A DNA stretch of 64,000 nt from Sclerotiophoma versabilis (taxonomy: Eukaryota > Ascomycota > Dothideomycetes > Pleosporales > Didymellaceae): the NCBI GenBank assembly GCA_012274445.1, contig JAAROD010000033.1:1674001-1738000 (forward strand), in the 5' to 3' direction. A model generated the notes under the pieces. The model saw nothing but the letters and a program-made list of their open reading frames with translations, was not told the DNA's origin and made no database searches. Position 1 is the stretch's first letter. Every line of letters starts with the position of its first letter. This document shows positions 32,007 through 43,931 of the stretch, in pieces. A program made the translations under genes and the position numbers.

Positions 32007-34563
32007 ATGTCTTACGGAGGCGGATACGGCGGCGGCGGTCGCGGTGGTGACCGTGGCTACTCCAACGGGTACGAATACAGCAACTCTGGACACAGCGGTA
32101 GCGCCTACAATAGTTACGACTACACACCCAGCCATCATGCATCGTATGGGTAGGACGATTCATCCCCTAGCACGGGCAAGGCATCAGTGTGGTGGTTTCT
32201 TGGCCAGCTCTCGTTCATTTGCTATCTCCTTCTTCAAAGGCTCTGCGCGCAGACTGAGTCCGCGGCTGTGCTTGCTTTACTTGCCTTCGCAGGTCAAGCG
32301 GGCGGTCACGCACTTGCTGCAACAGCGTAGAGTCCACCTTTACTGTCTTTTCTCCCTCTTTCGAGATCATCACTAACTTCTATTCAGTGGCGGCTATGGC
32401 GGTGGCTCCAACGGATACTCTGGTGGCGGCGGCGGCGGCTACGGAGGAGGTGGCTACGGTGGTGGTGGCGGCTACGGTGGTGGCGGCGGCGGTGGTGACC
32501 GTATGGGCCAGCTTGGCTCCGGTCTCAAGCAGCAGCAGTGGGGTACGTACACTCGAGAACATCATCTAGCGCTCAACTAACAGGAAGCAGATATGGAGTC
32601 CCTGCCCAAGTTCGAGAAGTCCTTCTACAAGGAGGACCCCGCCGTTGCTGAACGCTCAGCCGAAGAAGTCGAGGCTTTCCGCAAGGAGCACCAGATCGCA
32701 GTCAAGGGTACCAATGTCCCTAAGCCTGTTACAACATTCGATGAGGCTGGTTTCCCACCCTACGTCATAAACGAGGTCAAGGCACAAGGTTTCGCCAACC
32801 CTACACCCATCCAATGCCAGGGTTGGCCTATGGCTCTCTCTGGACGCGATGTTGTTGGTGTTGCCGAGACTGGTTCCGGAAAGACACTCACATACTGTTT
32901 GCCCGCCATCGTCCACATCAACGCTCAGCCTCTCCTCGCACCCGGCGACGGCCCAATTGTTTTGATTCTTGCGCCCACCCGTGAGTTGGCTGTCCAGATT
33001 CAGACCGAAATCAGCAAGTTCGGAAAGTCTTCTCGCATTCGCAACACTTGCGTCTACGGAGGTGTTCCCAAGGGTCCCCAGATCCGTGATCTCGCACGTG
33101 GTGTCGAGGTCTGCATTGCTACACCCGGTCGTCTTATCGACATGCTCGAGGCTGGCAAGACCAACCTGCGCCGTGTTACTTACTTGGTTCTCGACGAGGC
33201 TGATCGTATGCTTGACATGGGTTTCGAGCCTCAGATCCGAAAGATCATCGGACAGATTCGCCCTGACCGTCAGACTTGCATGTGGTCCGCGACATGGCCC
33301 AAGGAAGTTCGTCAGTTGGCTGCCGACTACCAGAACGACTGGATTCAGGTGAACATCGGTTCCATGGATCTCTCTGCCAACCACCGTATTCAGCAGATCG
33401 TTGAAGTCGTTTCTGAATTCGAGAAGCGTGACCGCATGGCCAAGCACCTCGAGACCATCATGGACGACAAGAACAACAAAATCTTGATTTTCACAGGTAC
33501 CAAGCGTGTCGCTGATGAGATTACACGATTCCTGCGTCAAGATGGATGGCCTGCGTTGTGTAAGTACACTTTGCGATCCTCTCGACATACTCACTAACGT
33601 TGCAATTAGCTATTCACGGTGACAAGCAGCAAAACGAGCGCGATTGGGTCCTGAACGAGTTCAAGACCGGCAAGAGCCCCATCATGGTTGCTACCGACGT
33701 GGCTTCCCGTGGTATCGGTATGATTGCAAATCCCCCAACACCCCCTCCCCCTCCCCGAACTATTATTACGCGTGATCTGCCAATGTGCTCTGCTTAGGTT
33801 GTCTCGTGCGCTTGCTGCATTCGCTCCCATGACATCGTCCATGGCTTGAAGTGTTTCTCGAATCTGAATACCAGGGATCCTGGGGCGCACTAGCGAGCCT
33901 TCGCTCTTCGCTGCTCTTTGTTTCACGTGCTATTGAGGCACTACTGAGGCAAGCTGAGATTAATCGACTCACCGAGTCACAGTCTCTTCCAAGGGTTTCT
34001 GGACCAGGAGATATTCTACAGCCTCTTCCACTGGACAATGATGCCGTGATCATCGTCGTAGCGCACTTGAGACACTTGCATGCAACATACTGCAGCAGCT
34101 TCACGCGATCAAGATATGATCGTTCGTTTGCTCGTCGCACTTACCCAGTTGCTAACCTTTGCTGTTTAAGATGTTCGCAATATCACTCATGTTTTCAACT
34201 ATGACTACCCCAACAACTCGGAGGACTACGTCCACCGTATCGGTCGTACCGGTCGTGCTGGTCAGACTGGTACTGCCATCACCCTGTTCACTACTGAGAG
34301 TACGTATTTTCCTCCGCTTGTTGGATATTCAGCTGACATTCTTCGCAGACTCCAAGCAGGCGCGTGATCTCGTCCAGATTCTTCAGGAGTCTAAGCAGCA
34401 GATTGACCCCCGCCTGCACGAGATGTGCCGCTACGGCGGTGGTGGTGGTGGCGGTGGCCGCTGGGGAGGTGGCCGTGGCCGTGGAGGTCGCGGCGGTGGC
34501 GGTGGTGGTCGTGGTGGCTGGACTGGTGGTAACAACGACCCCGTCCGCAACAGCCGCTGGTAA
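32007..34563 (+). CDS. DBP2: DEAD-box ATP-dependent RNA helicase Dbp2 (p68/DDX5 family), six exons
   Basis: CDS join(32007..32149,32388..32542,32591..33559,33610..33717,34171..34299,34349..34563), 572 aa. Dbp2 unwinds RNA duplexes in ribosome biogenesis, nonsense-mediated decay and mRNP assembly. The N-terminus is a Gly/Tyr/Ser-rich low-complexity tract. The helicase core has the Q motif region (GFANPTPIQ), Walker A AETGSGKT near 191-198, PTREL, DEAD at 301-304, SAT at 332-334, VATDVASRGIGDV and the final HRIGRTGRAG. The C-terminus is an RGG-like tail of Gly and Arg. Four introns are short, but intron 1 is 238 nt and intron 4 (33718-34170) is 453 nt, against the ~50 nt norm here. All junctions are in phase. 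The long overlapping frame on the opposite strand is a shadow. Confidence 0.96.
33718..34170 (+). promoter_or_regulatory. Long late intron of DBP2, candidate autoregulatory element
   Basis: The 453-nt intron (GTATGA..GTTTAAG, branch-like GCTAAC just upstream of the acceptor) splits the codon after VASRGIG. Near its 5' end it carries a C-rich run, CCCCCTCCCCCTCCCC-like, around 33737-33756. If retained, translation stops at 33797 and the protein loses HRIGRTGR and the RGG tail. In budding yeast the orthologue has a very long intron at the equivalent place that mediates autoregulation; conservation of function here is inference. Confidence 0.6.
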
Positions 34564-37104
34564 AAGTCATGACACGTTGATGATACGACACCCGGGCAAC
34601 GCCTCTACTCAAGGGCTAGGCGTTTGATGTAGACCATTTTCTTTTCCAGCGTCACATCTCTTCAACCGATTACGGCGGAGCAGATGTTACGCCTTATCGA
34701 AGTACACTGATACCCCGGAAGGACGCAGTATACTGACCATCATGCATGGGCATTGAGTCGGTAAGAAACTGCGTGTAGACTGGCTTTTCCTGCTGCTTTC
34801 TGTATTTGTCTTACTCGGTCGTTCTCTCGTACGCGCAAGAGCTCACTCGTACTTTGCATCACGGAGCTGGCGGCGTCCTTTTTAAAAAGTTCTATGTAAT
34901 ATGCATATAGAAGAAATCTCAAAGTTCTGCATTTTCCATACTGCTAGGCCTTTACTTGCAACATTCACATCTGGAAGGTAGCGTCATTGCCCTCTCACCA
35001 CGCGCCAAGTGACGCCTACCTTCGTCATATGTCGTTTTGTGGTTGCCTTGAAACGTATTCACCTAGGATCGGTCTATTGCAAAACGCCAGCCTGATGCCG
35101 CACTTCGCCGCTCCTTCCTCGATGTCCTCGATTCCCTGTGTCTAGACCCTAAACCCTCCATCATAACAAAGTCCGGCTCGTACGGCCCAAGCAGAGTTCG
35201 TCGGTGGATCGTGATGGGCATGGCTCGAACCGACCGTACTTCTCCACGGCGCTCCTGGTTGGACACGGAAGAGACGGGATCGTGGCGCAGGCCGCTGGAT
35301 CTGGATGGTATTCGTACAGCGATGTAAAGGCAAAATGAAGATGAGATGTGGACACGTGGAGAAGTGAAGATCTGAATGTCGCAACATATCCGAACGTTCG
35401 ATCTAGCCACTCATGATCAGTGTGTTGTAATCATGGTGGTTGTTTTGTGGTGTTTGTAGATTGGGTGAGGAGAAAATACGTCATGACGCTCCCTGCCAAT
35501 GTCTAACGTAGAGGACTTCGTAGTGACCGAGTGGGTCAGTATGTGAGGCACTGTTATTCAGAATGAGCACGTTACCATAACGTGTGTACTGAGATGTTCA
35601 AAAAGGTTACCTCTTGTTGTGCGTATAGCGATGTATACGAGGATAAGGGTCCTGCTGGAGAGACCCCACTTCAAGGGTGTTCTGCTGTGTGAAAGACAGA
35701 GGCTGACGAAGTCCAACGGTTTCGTTGGATATAGCCAATGCCTTGCCAGAGGCATAAGGATCTGCGGTTGTCACTTTCGAAGGGTCGCGCTGAGGACGCG
35801 GTGAATTGAATGGGTGAACCACTGCTCATACTTTTTATCTGTTTGCACCTCTCGAGAGCTTGTTCAGGGCACAGTAGGAGATCATTACTTCTCCAGTCTT
35901 GCTACGAGTGGACTTGCGTATGCTGAGGGCACTGCCGTGTGCGAAAGCTGCCAAGGGCGGAAGGACGGTGAACTCCCGCTCCCCTACAAGATTATTCATG
36001 ATCACGAGGGGATGGCCGAAGTCTCCTCTGTTATTCCTTAATCGTTGCCATAATGGAGAGTTGAGCAGCAGTGTAGTCCTCCTTCTTGAAACAGCTAATT
36101 GGAAAATGCTTTGGATACTGCGACCATAGTCGGTGAAGATTCAAATCTTACGGCTTGATTGAGGTAACTTGGGTACCATCACAAGCTATTATGGCTCGGG
36201 ATTATAGATTTCGTGTAAGTTTCGTAACCTCGCGAGTGGCGATGCCCAAAGGTAGAGGTTTACTTGTTGTAGTCGCAGGGTCAGCGAGGCAGACACGTAC
36301 ACTTGCCTGCCTGTTCCAAACAAACATGGTGCTGTTTTGGCATCTGCAACTACTAGACATCTTCGGTGCGTGACGAGAGATCGTTCTAGGCTTCACTACT
36401 TCTACCTGGTCCTTTCCCAGTTTCGCTACCACGGCTGGTCATGATGGGCAACTGAGTAACAACACAGGTAGGTTTGGTGGTCACAAATACGTTTTGGTTC
36501 TTGTATCCATATTTTTTTTACCGGTCTAAAGTCTTTGAAAGTGGTCGAAGTAGCACGTGTTCGCATAGGTAGTGCCAAAGTGTGATGGAGGAATGATGGA
36601 AAGAAAGTTGCAAAAGAAGAATTGATCAGGAATATCTGCTAATTATAAGATAGTCATCATCATCTACGCAAAGCAAGACCTACGATAAGTGCGGAGGTAC
36701 TGACAGTTATATGTTTCGCGCGTTATGGATTGAAATCGGATCAACCACAGGGATCATCACCTCTCTGTATTTGTAGCAGACATACTGTACTCTTAGTTTC
36801 CACAATCTAGTTAGTACCTGGCACACCATCGATACCTTTATACAATTCTTTGCACCGTCGATACTTGGGCACCCCTAGAGGGAGTGACAATACGGTGGGT
36901 GAAATTAGTCTATGTTGCGATTCTTTAAACTCCAAGAAAACCAAGGCACGAGTTTTTCAAAGGGTTAACCCACCCGCGATATGAATCACAGCACAAGAAA
37001 GACCGCGTAACATACGACTAGAATTGAAGGACGATATGAGCCGAGTGTACGAAGTTACGTGCCGTGGAGGCACCACTATGCCATGGCGGCACACTCCACA
37101 CGAG

Positions 37105-37140
37105 CCTGTACACTCACACAATCCTGTACACTCACACAAT
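37105..37140. repeat. 18-bp unit tandem duplication
   Basis: Two perfect adjacent copies of CCTGTACACTCACACAAT (37105-37122 and 37123-37140) in non-coding DNA. Confidence 0.95.
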
Positions 37141-37724
37141 ATCGTTGCAAGAGTAATATATTGCCTCAATATACACAGTTATCAGGACATTATGCTGGTG
37201 ACTCAGTTCTGCGTGAGCCAGCCTTTTCTTCTCGAGTGCAAATACGAAGCTAGGGAGCGTTTCATCTACCCCTTTACATATCTACAAGGCAGAATCAGGG
37301 ATGGAAAAACCACAAATATCTGAACAACAAGTACCATAGAGTATCTGCCATCACATGTTTAAGCCATACAGTTTTGCGGACAGTTACTGAGGGTGCGCAT
37401 TGATGGTCGTGGAGGAACTTGTGGCACACCACAAGCAAACGACATGCTGGGACCTACGCTAAAGCGTGTATCCGCTGATACAACCAACCGTACTGATTGC
37501 CAGCGTTCAAATGTAGGATAAACGAGCTTCTCACAGACAATGAGGAATTCCTGCAAAAGCTCGTCCTTGCTGATGTTCAGCGATGTTGCGATAAAGTGGA
37601 AGCTAGCGGTGACGCTGTGAGCGGTACGTATGATCGACCACCAGCCGGTTCTTGTGTAGCCTCCTACTGTCGCACGCGAGGACGTTTACGCTTGTCAAGC
37701 GCGCTGTACACTCGCTTGAGCTTG

Positions 37725-37772
37725 CTCGAGGCTTATCGAAATACCTCGAGGCTTATCGAAATACCTCGAGGC
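37725..37772. repeat. 20-bp unit tandem repeat, 2.4 copies
   Basis: Two perfect copies of CTCGAGGCTTATCGAAATAC (37725-37744, 37745-37764), followed by a partial copy, CTCGAGGC. Each unit carries an XhoI-type palindrome and a TCGA core. It lies in non-coding DNA. Confidence 0.95.
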
Positions 37773-39265
37773 AACCTCATCTCAGTTCGAAACCGAAGAT
37801 ATGACGACCTGGCGGCCGAAGGACACTTCACAACGTCCTGAACGTCATGAGGTTGTCCTTCATGCGCGTATTCCTAACACAGCCAAGATAGTAATTGACC
37901 GTGCAGTAGCGCTTTAAGCATGACCTGTCTGAATGCATCTGTTTTCCAGTTTCTTCGTTCGCTCTAGGCTCGCAGTAGGTTCGAGCTACCGCTCGCACGC
38001 GTATCAGGCCACAAGTGTAAATGCAAGTCCACGCGGATACACTTCTGTCAATCGATTTCAAGCAAGAACCAACTTTGGGTCGAGGACACATTGAAGTGAC
38101 AATCTGCTCATTCGTCCGACCATCCGCTGTTGCCGTGTTAGCCGGACCAAGGCATCATTATTGTCAATGTCGGAGTTGCTTTGTCGCGATTGAATGGTGT
38201 TTTGTGGGGAAGTGCTTCCGTCTGACCCCGAAGCATCGTATTGGCAGTCTCTGCGGTGCCGCTGTAAGCAAATCGCATAAAGAATTTGCATGATCTGCTC
38301 ATTGCCGACCTTGCGCAGGTTGAATAAAACTCTTAGACAAAGGTTGCCTGATGATCCACTGCCTAAGGAGCACCGGAGAAGATATACCCGGGTGTAACCT
38401 GGGAGCCAGAGTAAGAGCCATGTCCTTGCTTTGGTTGTGCTGTTTCAAATCATCTTGCCTCTTGAAGAATGCAACTGCTAATCTGGGTTTTGGCATGTCC
38501 TTGTCGTTCTGCAATTGGAGTGTAGACCGCAATCGTGCCCTTTCTGGACCCTCAACGCATCAACAGCGGAGCACGCGTGTTGAAACAATCGATAGCGCAA
38601 ACAGCCTCGCATTCGTGTTCTTTGCGGTTAGCGTGTCTTGATGATTGACAGGCGTCCGGCTGCTGCTATTCATTGGACCTCCCGAGGTGTTCGGGCTAGA
38701 AGGGGGAATCTAAGCGGTTCGCGCTACGTGTAGGTTGCAAGCAGCCAACGTGGTCCCTGTGACCAGGCTTCGTTTCATTCTCCGGACATGTAGGCTAAAA
38801 TAAACAAGCTTTATTGATTCTCGACGGAGGACGCGAATTGTTTCCAAAGCTGAGGTGCTGGGAAACTCCGTCGGGGTCTCAACTCAAGCCACCTGAAGGT
38901 GGCAAGGATCAAGGATCGTATCCGATTCAGAAGTTACGTCGTGCTGCAGTGCATTTGCAAGACAACGTTGTCAAGGACAATGAGTGATCAGCAACGTTGC
39001 TCTCATTCAGGCTGCCGTCAAGGGCTGACTAGTATGCGCACACGCCCGCGTCTTCCCGGCCTCAATGCCAGTCATGACGAAGAAGTGAAGATGTCCGACA
39101 GGAAACGCGCTCAGATCCGCCCTTCCAGCAATGTCATGGGCGGACATGGAGGGGGACAAGATCATGCGAGCGTCATCTCAACCGAGGCAAGCCATCACTG
39201 GCTTGCAAGCCAGGAAGCAGAATCGGCGAACCAGAGAAGGGGGAATTCGTTCGCACGATCTCCAA

Positions 39266-40237
39266 TCAGGTCAAGCTGCCACGAGCGATCACCGGCCGCC
39301 AAAATCGGGCATTCTTCGGTCGCTCTGGATGCCGCATCTCGCAGGTGGGGTATGCCTGGCGTGAAGAGCGCTTGGCGCATTTTGGCAGAATCATTATGAT
39401 ATGAGAGGTTGGAGTTGCGAGTTGTGTGTTGAATACGGCTCCGCGGATTCGGTCCTGAACGGAGCTGGAGAAAGTATACCGGTGCTCAATCTGTGATTCT
39501 CTCCCGAAACTTTTCGGATATCTCATGCTTGTGGAGATTGGACCCTTGAGATCAGTGCGTAATGTCATGCAGAGCGACATCATTACAGATGTCGCATGCC
39601 GTGCAGCGTGTGCAGGAGTCAGCATCTTTGGAAATTGAGTTTGTGTGCTGCTGAAAAGTGGAAAGCAAGGAGGAGGCGTTGCACCTGCGAGGGTGGGGTG
39701 CAAAGCTTGTACAGGAAGTTGTTCTTCCGACGCAAGATGGCTGAAGATCAAACGGTCACCAAAGAGGAAGGTGCGTTGGGTTGGAAACAAGCCACACGGC
39801 ATGATCCACGATTCAACTTGCATCGCATCCAACTTCGTGGCTGCACTGCTTGAAGTTGCATTCGTTGCTTTTTGCTCACCACAGACCTGCTCAGCTGAGA
39901 GCTGGTGGAGGCGTGTCCCTACCAATAGGAGTGCACATATGATCTCCAATAAACCGCTCTGGATTCTAGTGGGCTTCGAAAAAGTGTGCATGGGGACTGC
40001 AGACCGTGGGCGCTGTCGACAGGGTTCATGCATCAATTTGCGGGACTGTAAAGTCAGCACCTTGTCATCATGGCCGAGAACAGGACAAAATCTCCCACAG
40101 CTGAATGTCAGCAGTTCTTGGAAACGGAAGGTCATCCGCGTGCTTGCTTGCGCGGAGATGCCACGTCTTCGAGTGCAGGGCATACGTAATCCAGACTCTG
40201 ACATCTGGAATTCTGAGCGAACAATTGCAGTCTGCAT
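39266..40237 (-). other. Unexplained 323-codon open frame, doubtful gene
   Basis: An uninterrupted minus-strand frame overlaps a 203-codon plus-strand frame (39645-40256) and a second minus-strand frame (40132-40725, 197 codons). Its translation is rich in Ser, Thr, Arg and Pro, with Cys near 3 per cent, and shows no domain, signal peptide, membrane segment or repeat. Such length is unlikely by chance at balanced base composition, yet the residue make-up looks random. I cannot decide between an orphan gene, a non-coding RNA locus and accident. Confidence 0.15.
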
Positions 40238-42240
40238 CCGGAGCTATGCGCTGTGACGATAATTTGATAAAACCTCAAGATGTTGAAGTCGGCCGCGAAA
40301 TCGGCCACCGGAGAGAGCGTATCGGCGTGATGCTGCGGGAAGTACAAATCTGGGTCTCCGGAAAAGGCAAGGACCACGGTGGATCGAATGTGGTCAGCCA
40401 GTTCTGCGCCACGTGAGGATTTTTCGGCGGCATTCTGTTGAGGAGAAACGGCCGAGGCTTGGACAGCCACACAGCCCACTCTAACATTGGGACAGGGGGT
40501 CCTTGTCAGTGTCACTCGCTCGCCCAGATCCATCGGCAACAGCAGCGTTCCTGGATCAAGCTTGACATTAGCCGCAAGATCCGTGCTGAGAGGGTATGGG
40601 TTGGCAACGCATACACCCAGGCTCAAGAGTACTTGATTGAGATGAGAGTTGTTCGGTGCAAGTGTATCCAGGTGGTCTCTTGCACCAAGACAATACCTGC
40701 CGCGCGCTCTGAGTCGTCGTTGCATTGCAAGCTATACCATAGTAAACGCGGGCATCCTCTTGAAAGAGTCAGATGTCGTGATCTGATACTGTGATCATCC
40801 CTTTAGCATGCAGGACGGCTAAAGGTGCATTAGACACCAAGGGCTGCGCATACGTGTGATACAATGATTGCATGCGACGAAGGTTTGCTCTTGCTTGTCG
40901 CCATCTAACCCTTCCGATATGGACAGTGCAAAGAGTTGCTCATGTCGTGGTTGAGGTTACTCCCGCTCCCGCTCGACGGCGCAGTATGCAGCGTAGGCTA
41001 GCGGCACTATCTCGTATTCATCCTGGGTCTGATCAGTCTTGCTAGCAACCACTTGGAGAATTGCGGTGACTTTGATACTACGTACGCATGTACGCGTTCT
41101 CTTTAGTCCATGTGCCTGTAGTCTTGTCCAGTCATATGCCAAAACCACGTGAATACCGATGAAAGCCATGCCCAACAGCCGGCAAGAAACCAAAAGTCAC
41201 TTTGCAGTGAGGCGATGCCATCAAGCTCGGTACTCGAGGTCCAAAACCTTCGTCGGCAATCATGCAACTGACCGTGCCCTGCGCTCTGCAGAGAAGCGAG
41301 CGATATGCATGAAGATGAGAATGTCAGCCTGGACCCGCTTATTGCAGTGAGAAACACAGTGTTAACGCCTCCCACGTTTCTCGCCAAACGCAAAAGCAAT
41401 GAGTTGCCTGTGACAGCTCGGCTGTCACCCCTGTAGGAGATGGTGGCTGGCCGAGCAGAATCACGGTGGTGGAATATTGCACCTCAGAAGGATGCATCCG
41501 TGAAATTGCGTGTGAACTTGGAGACTGAAACTGATCGCACTCCATCCAATATTGGAAGGAGGATGGATCGAAAGCGCCAGGCAGTAGATCTGAAGAACGG
41601 TCTCCATCCTTGCGAACCTAACCATGAACTCGGCAGAGCTACAGGCATCAAGTGCCCTTGTGCACGCATTATCTTCGACGACTCATCATGATGTATAGCC
41701 GGCAGCTCCGTCAACGCCCGGCAAACAGAACAGCTGAGCGGCAGGTCGAGATTTGGGGTGCCTATTAGCATGCTTGCAACAACAAGAAAAAAGCTTTGCT
41801 TGGTGCCAGTTGTTGCAGAGAAGGTTCGGAAAGAGCAGAGCAAGCACAAGCAACCGAATGTCGGTGCCCATGTCTTCGCTCCACATGCTGCTTTTCGCAC
41901 ACCGCAACAGCTTCGGTTCGCATTTGCAGCGCATTGGGCATGATTGCCGCTTTTGAGGTGTCTGTGTGCCGTGTCCAATATTGGCGTGCAGTCGTTCCGG
42001 TGACCGCCCCTTCCGACAGTCGTAGGCGATCGCCAATGACATGAATCGTGCTGTCAGTCTTGATGGTGTCGATGAAGTTCGTGATGGAGAGAGAGAAGGC
42101 TGCGATGCTGATGTTGGTGGTGTGATAATTCTGGTCTCACCTAGCAACTTTTAGTACTAGCTGTCAACCCTCAGGCGCCAAAGCTGTAACTACCCGGTAC
42201 GCTAAGTGCAGGCTAACTATCAGCCTCAACACATCGCTGC

Positions 42241-43931
42241 ACTCTTCTTTCGACGACGTCTAAATGCAAAGCATGGAGTCGCACGCCCACAATGCACCCC
42301 CGTCAGCAGCGCCGATGCGCTCAGCCGTGTCTCGCGGCTCAGCACCTTCGCCAGCACGGTCTTTTTCTTGCCTTAGTCAGCATGATCGGCACCTGCCACA
42401 CATTTAATTAACCCGTCGGACTGTTTCTCGTCGAGATTAGCTTCCTCGCCACTCTCGCGCCTTCCCAACTTCGACCTTAGTTTACATCGCGGATCTGAAC
42501 GCGCTCACCACCATCACCCAGCAAGTCCCAGCGCGCCCGGTGCCTTGCTCTAACGCCCGTCATCAACGAGTAGCCCGCTGCCCCAGGCATACCAGATCTC
42601 ACTCGCGCCCGCTGTGCTACGCGTGCAACCCGCCGCCAGTGCTGCGTCCGTCATCTTCTGGCGCGTCTGAGGTTCTCCCCACAACAAACCCGCGCGCAGT
42701 GCTTGTCCTGCGCCAACGCGCGAGTCACCTGAGCGCATAACAGACGCACCAGATCGCCCACCGCCTTTCACGCTCCACAGGCTGCCGACGCTTCCAGGAG
42801 CGCTCAGCACTTGTGTGGGTTCGCCTTGCAGAGACCCGGCTGGACAGGAAGCTGATTACCTTCATTCGGCACGCTCGGCGCACCGAACATTTGCCCAGCA
42901 GCAGTGCAGGGACAGCCACTCTGGCATTGAAACTTTCATCTGTCATCGACACCGCCGACGGCCCGACTGCTTTCTTTTGCCTCTTTACTGCATTCAGCAC
43001 GCCTGTCCAGCAGCAAATTCTCTGCGCACAGTGGAAGCGATCTGCTACCTGTTTGCGAGCATTCACTCTGTCTTCGGCGAACAGGCTCTTCCCAACCAGG
43101 TACCTGTCAACTAGCAGGCCTACCAGCGACCGCGCACACTTCCCCGCGCCGTCTCAGAAAAGCCGCTCATCCTCGAGCCAGCCCACCGTCCCACAGTTTG
43201 CGTGCAGCGCCAGCCCACATTGACCTAGCACGCCCAGAGCAGCAGAGCCCACGATCGCGGCACGGCCTTACCGATTCAGTCTTGTTACGAACCACACAAG
43301 TGAGCATTACGTCTTGACTGACCGACCGAGCTAGCTCATCCCTGGTTAAACAGCGCTCAGGCGTCTCCATTGCGATTGGTTGACCCGTACCGAATTTTGC
43401 GCCACCCAGAAGCTGCTAGCGTAATTCTTCCAAATCCACGCTCGCCCCAGGACCCACTAGACCCACAGAGCAAGCTCATTCACCGCTAGCGCCGTGCAAC
43501 CAGAGGTTGCACCTCTTTGCTCCGCGATTCGAGGGCTTGTCACCCTTGTCACCACCCCTGTCCCGGTGGCCTCAAGCGTGCGTCTTCCGTGCGTTATCTT
43601 TTCGACGGTCTAAATCTGCCGAACTGCTTGTCCTTCCATCTGGGCGCACTGGAAAACACACCGTCTGCAAATCACCCGCGTTTAACTTCGACGCTATTGT
43701 GTCTTGACAACATTTCCAGTCTCCGGTTTTCTGGCTGTGCGTAATTCTTGGCTTCCCTCCGTCTGCTTTTGTACGGTTAGTCGCCTGTCTTCCATTGACC
43801 GCGGCAAATCATCCGAAGACGGTGTCTGCAACCTTCATATCTTCCCAACCAGTCCTCTTCCTACACCACGCGCAACCATTCCCAGCTTAGAGCTTCGGTG
43901 CAACTCGACCTCTTGAAAACGTACACAGTCT
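42241..43931 (+). promoter_or_regulatory. Promoter and very long C/T-rich leader of the CON7-like gene
   Basis: About 1.7 kb upstream of the CON7-like start has strong plus-strand C/T richness and depletion of G-rich codons, as in long fungal leaders. A donor-like GTACCTG near 43098 and other splice-like motifs suggest one or more introns in the leader. Several short upstream frames (for example 42540, 43507) could restrain translation. Transcription start and splicing cannot be fixed from sequence alone. Confidence 0.5.

Larger units (their letters stand above)
34564..42240. other. 7.7-kb gene-poor stretch
   Basis: No gene with recognisable domains was found on either strand. The 34.9-37.4 kb part is relatively AT-rich with scattered short frames. 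It contains two short tandem repeats (37105 and 37725). From 38.9 to 42.1 kb GC rises and longer unexplained frames appear, the longest on the minus strand at 39266-40237 (listed separately). I see no inverted terminal repeats, reverse-transcriptase or transposase motifs, tRNA or rRNA. Confidence 0.5.

Noticed and set aside
32656..33594. 312-codon minus-strand frame opposite DBP2
   Set aside because: Antisense shadow of the conserved helicase exon; no independent features.
38899..39399. 166-codon plus-strand frame
   Set aside because: Random composition, no domains, and it overlaps the equally doubtful minus-strand frame.
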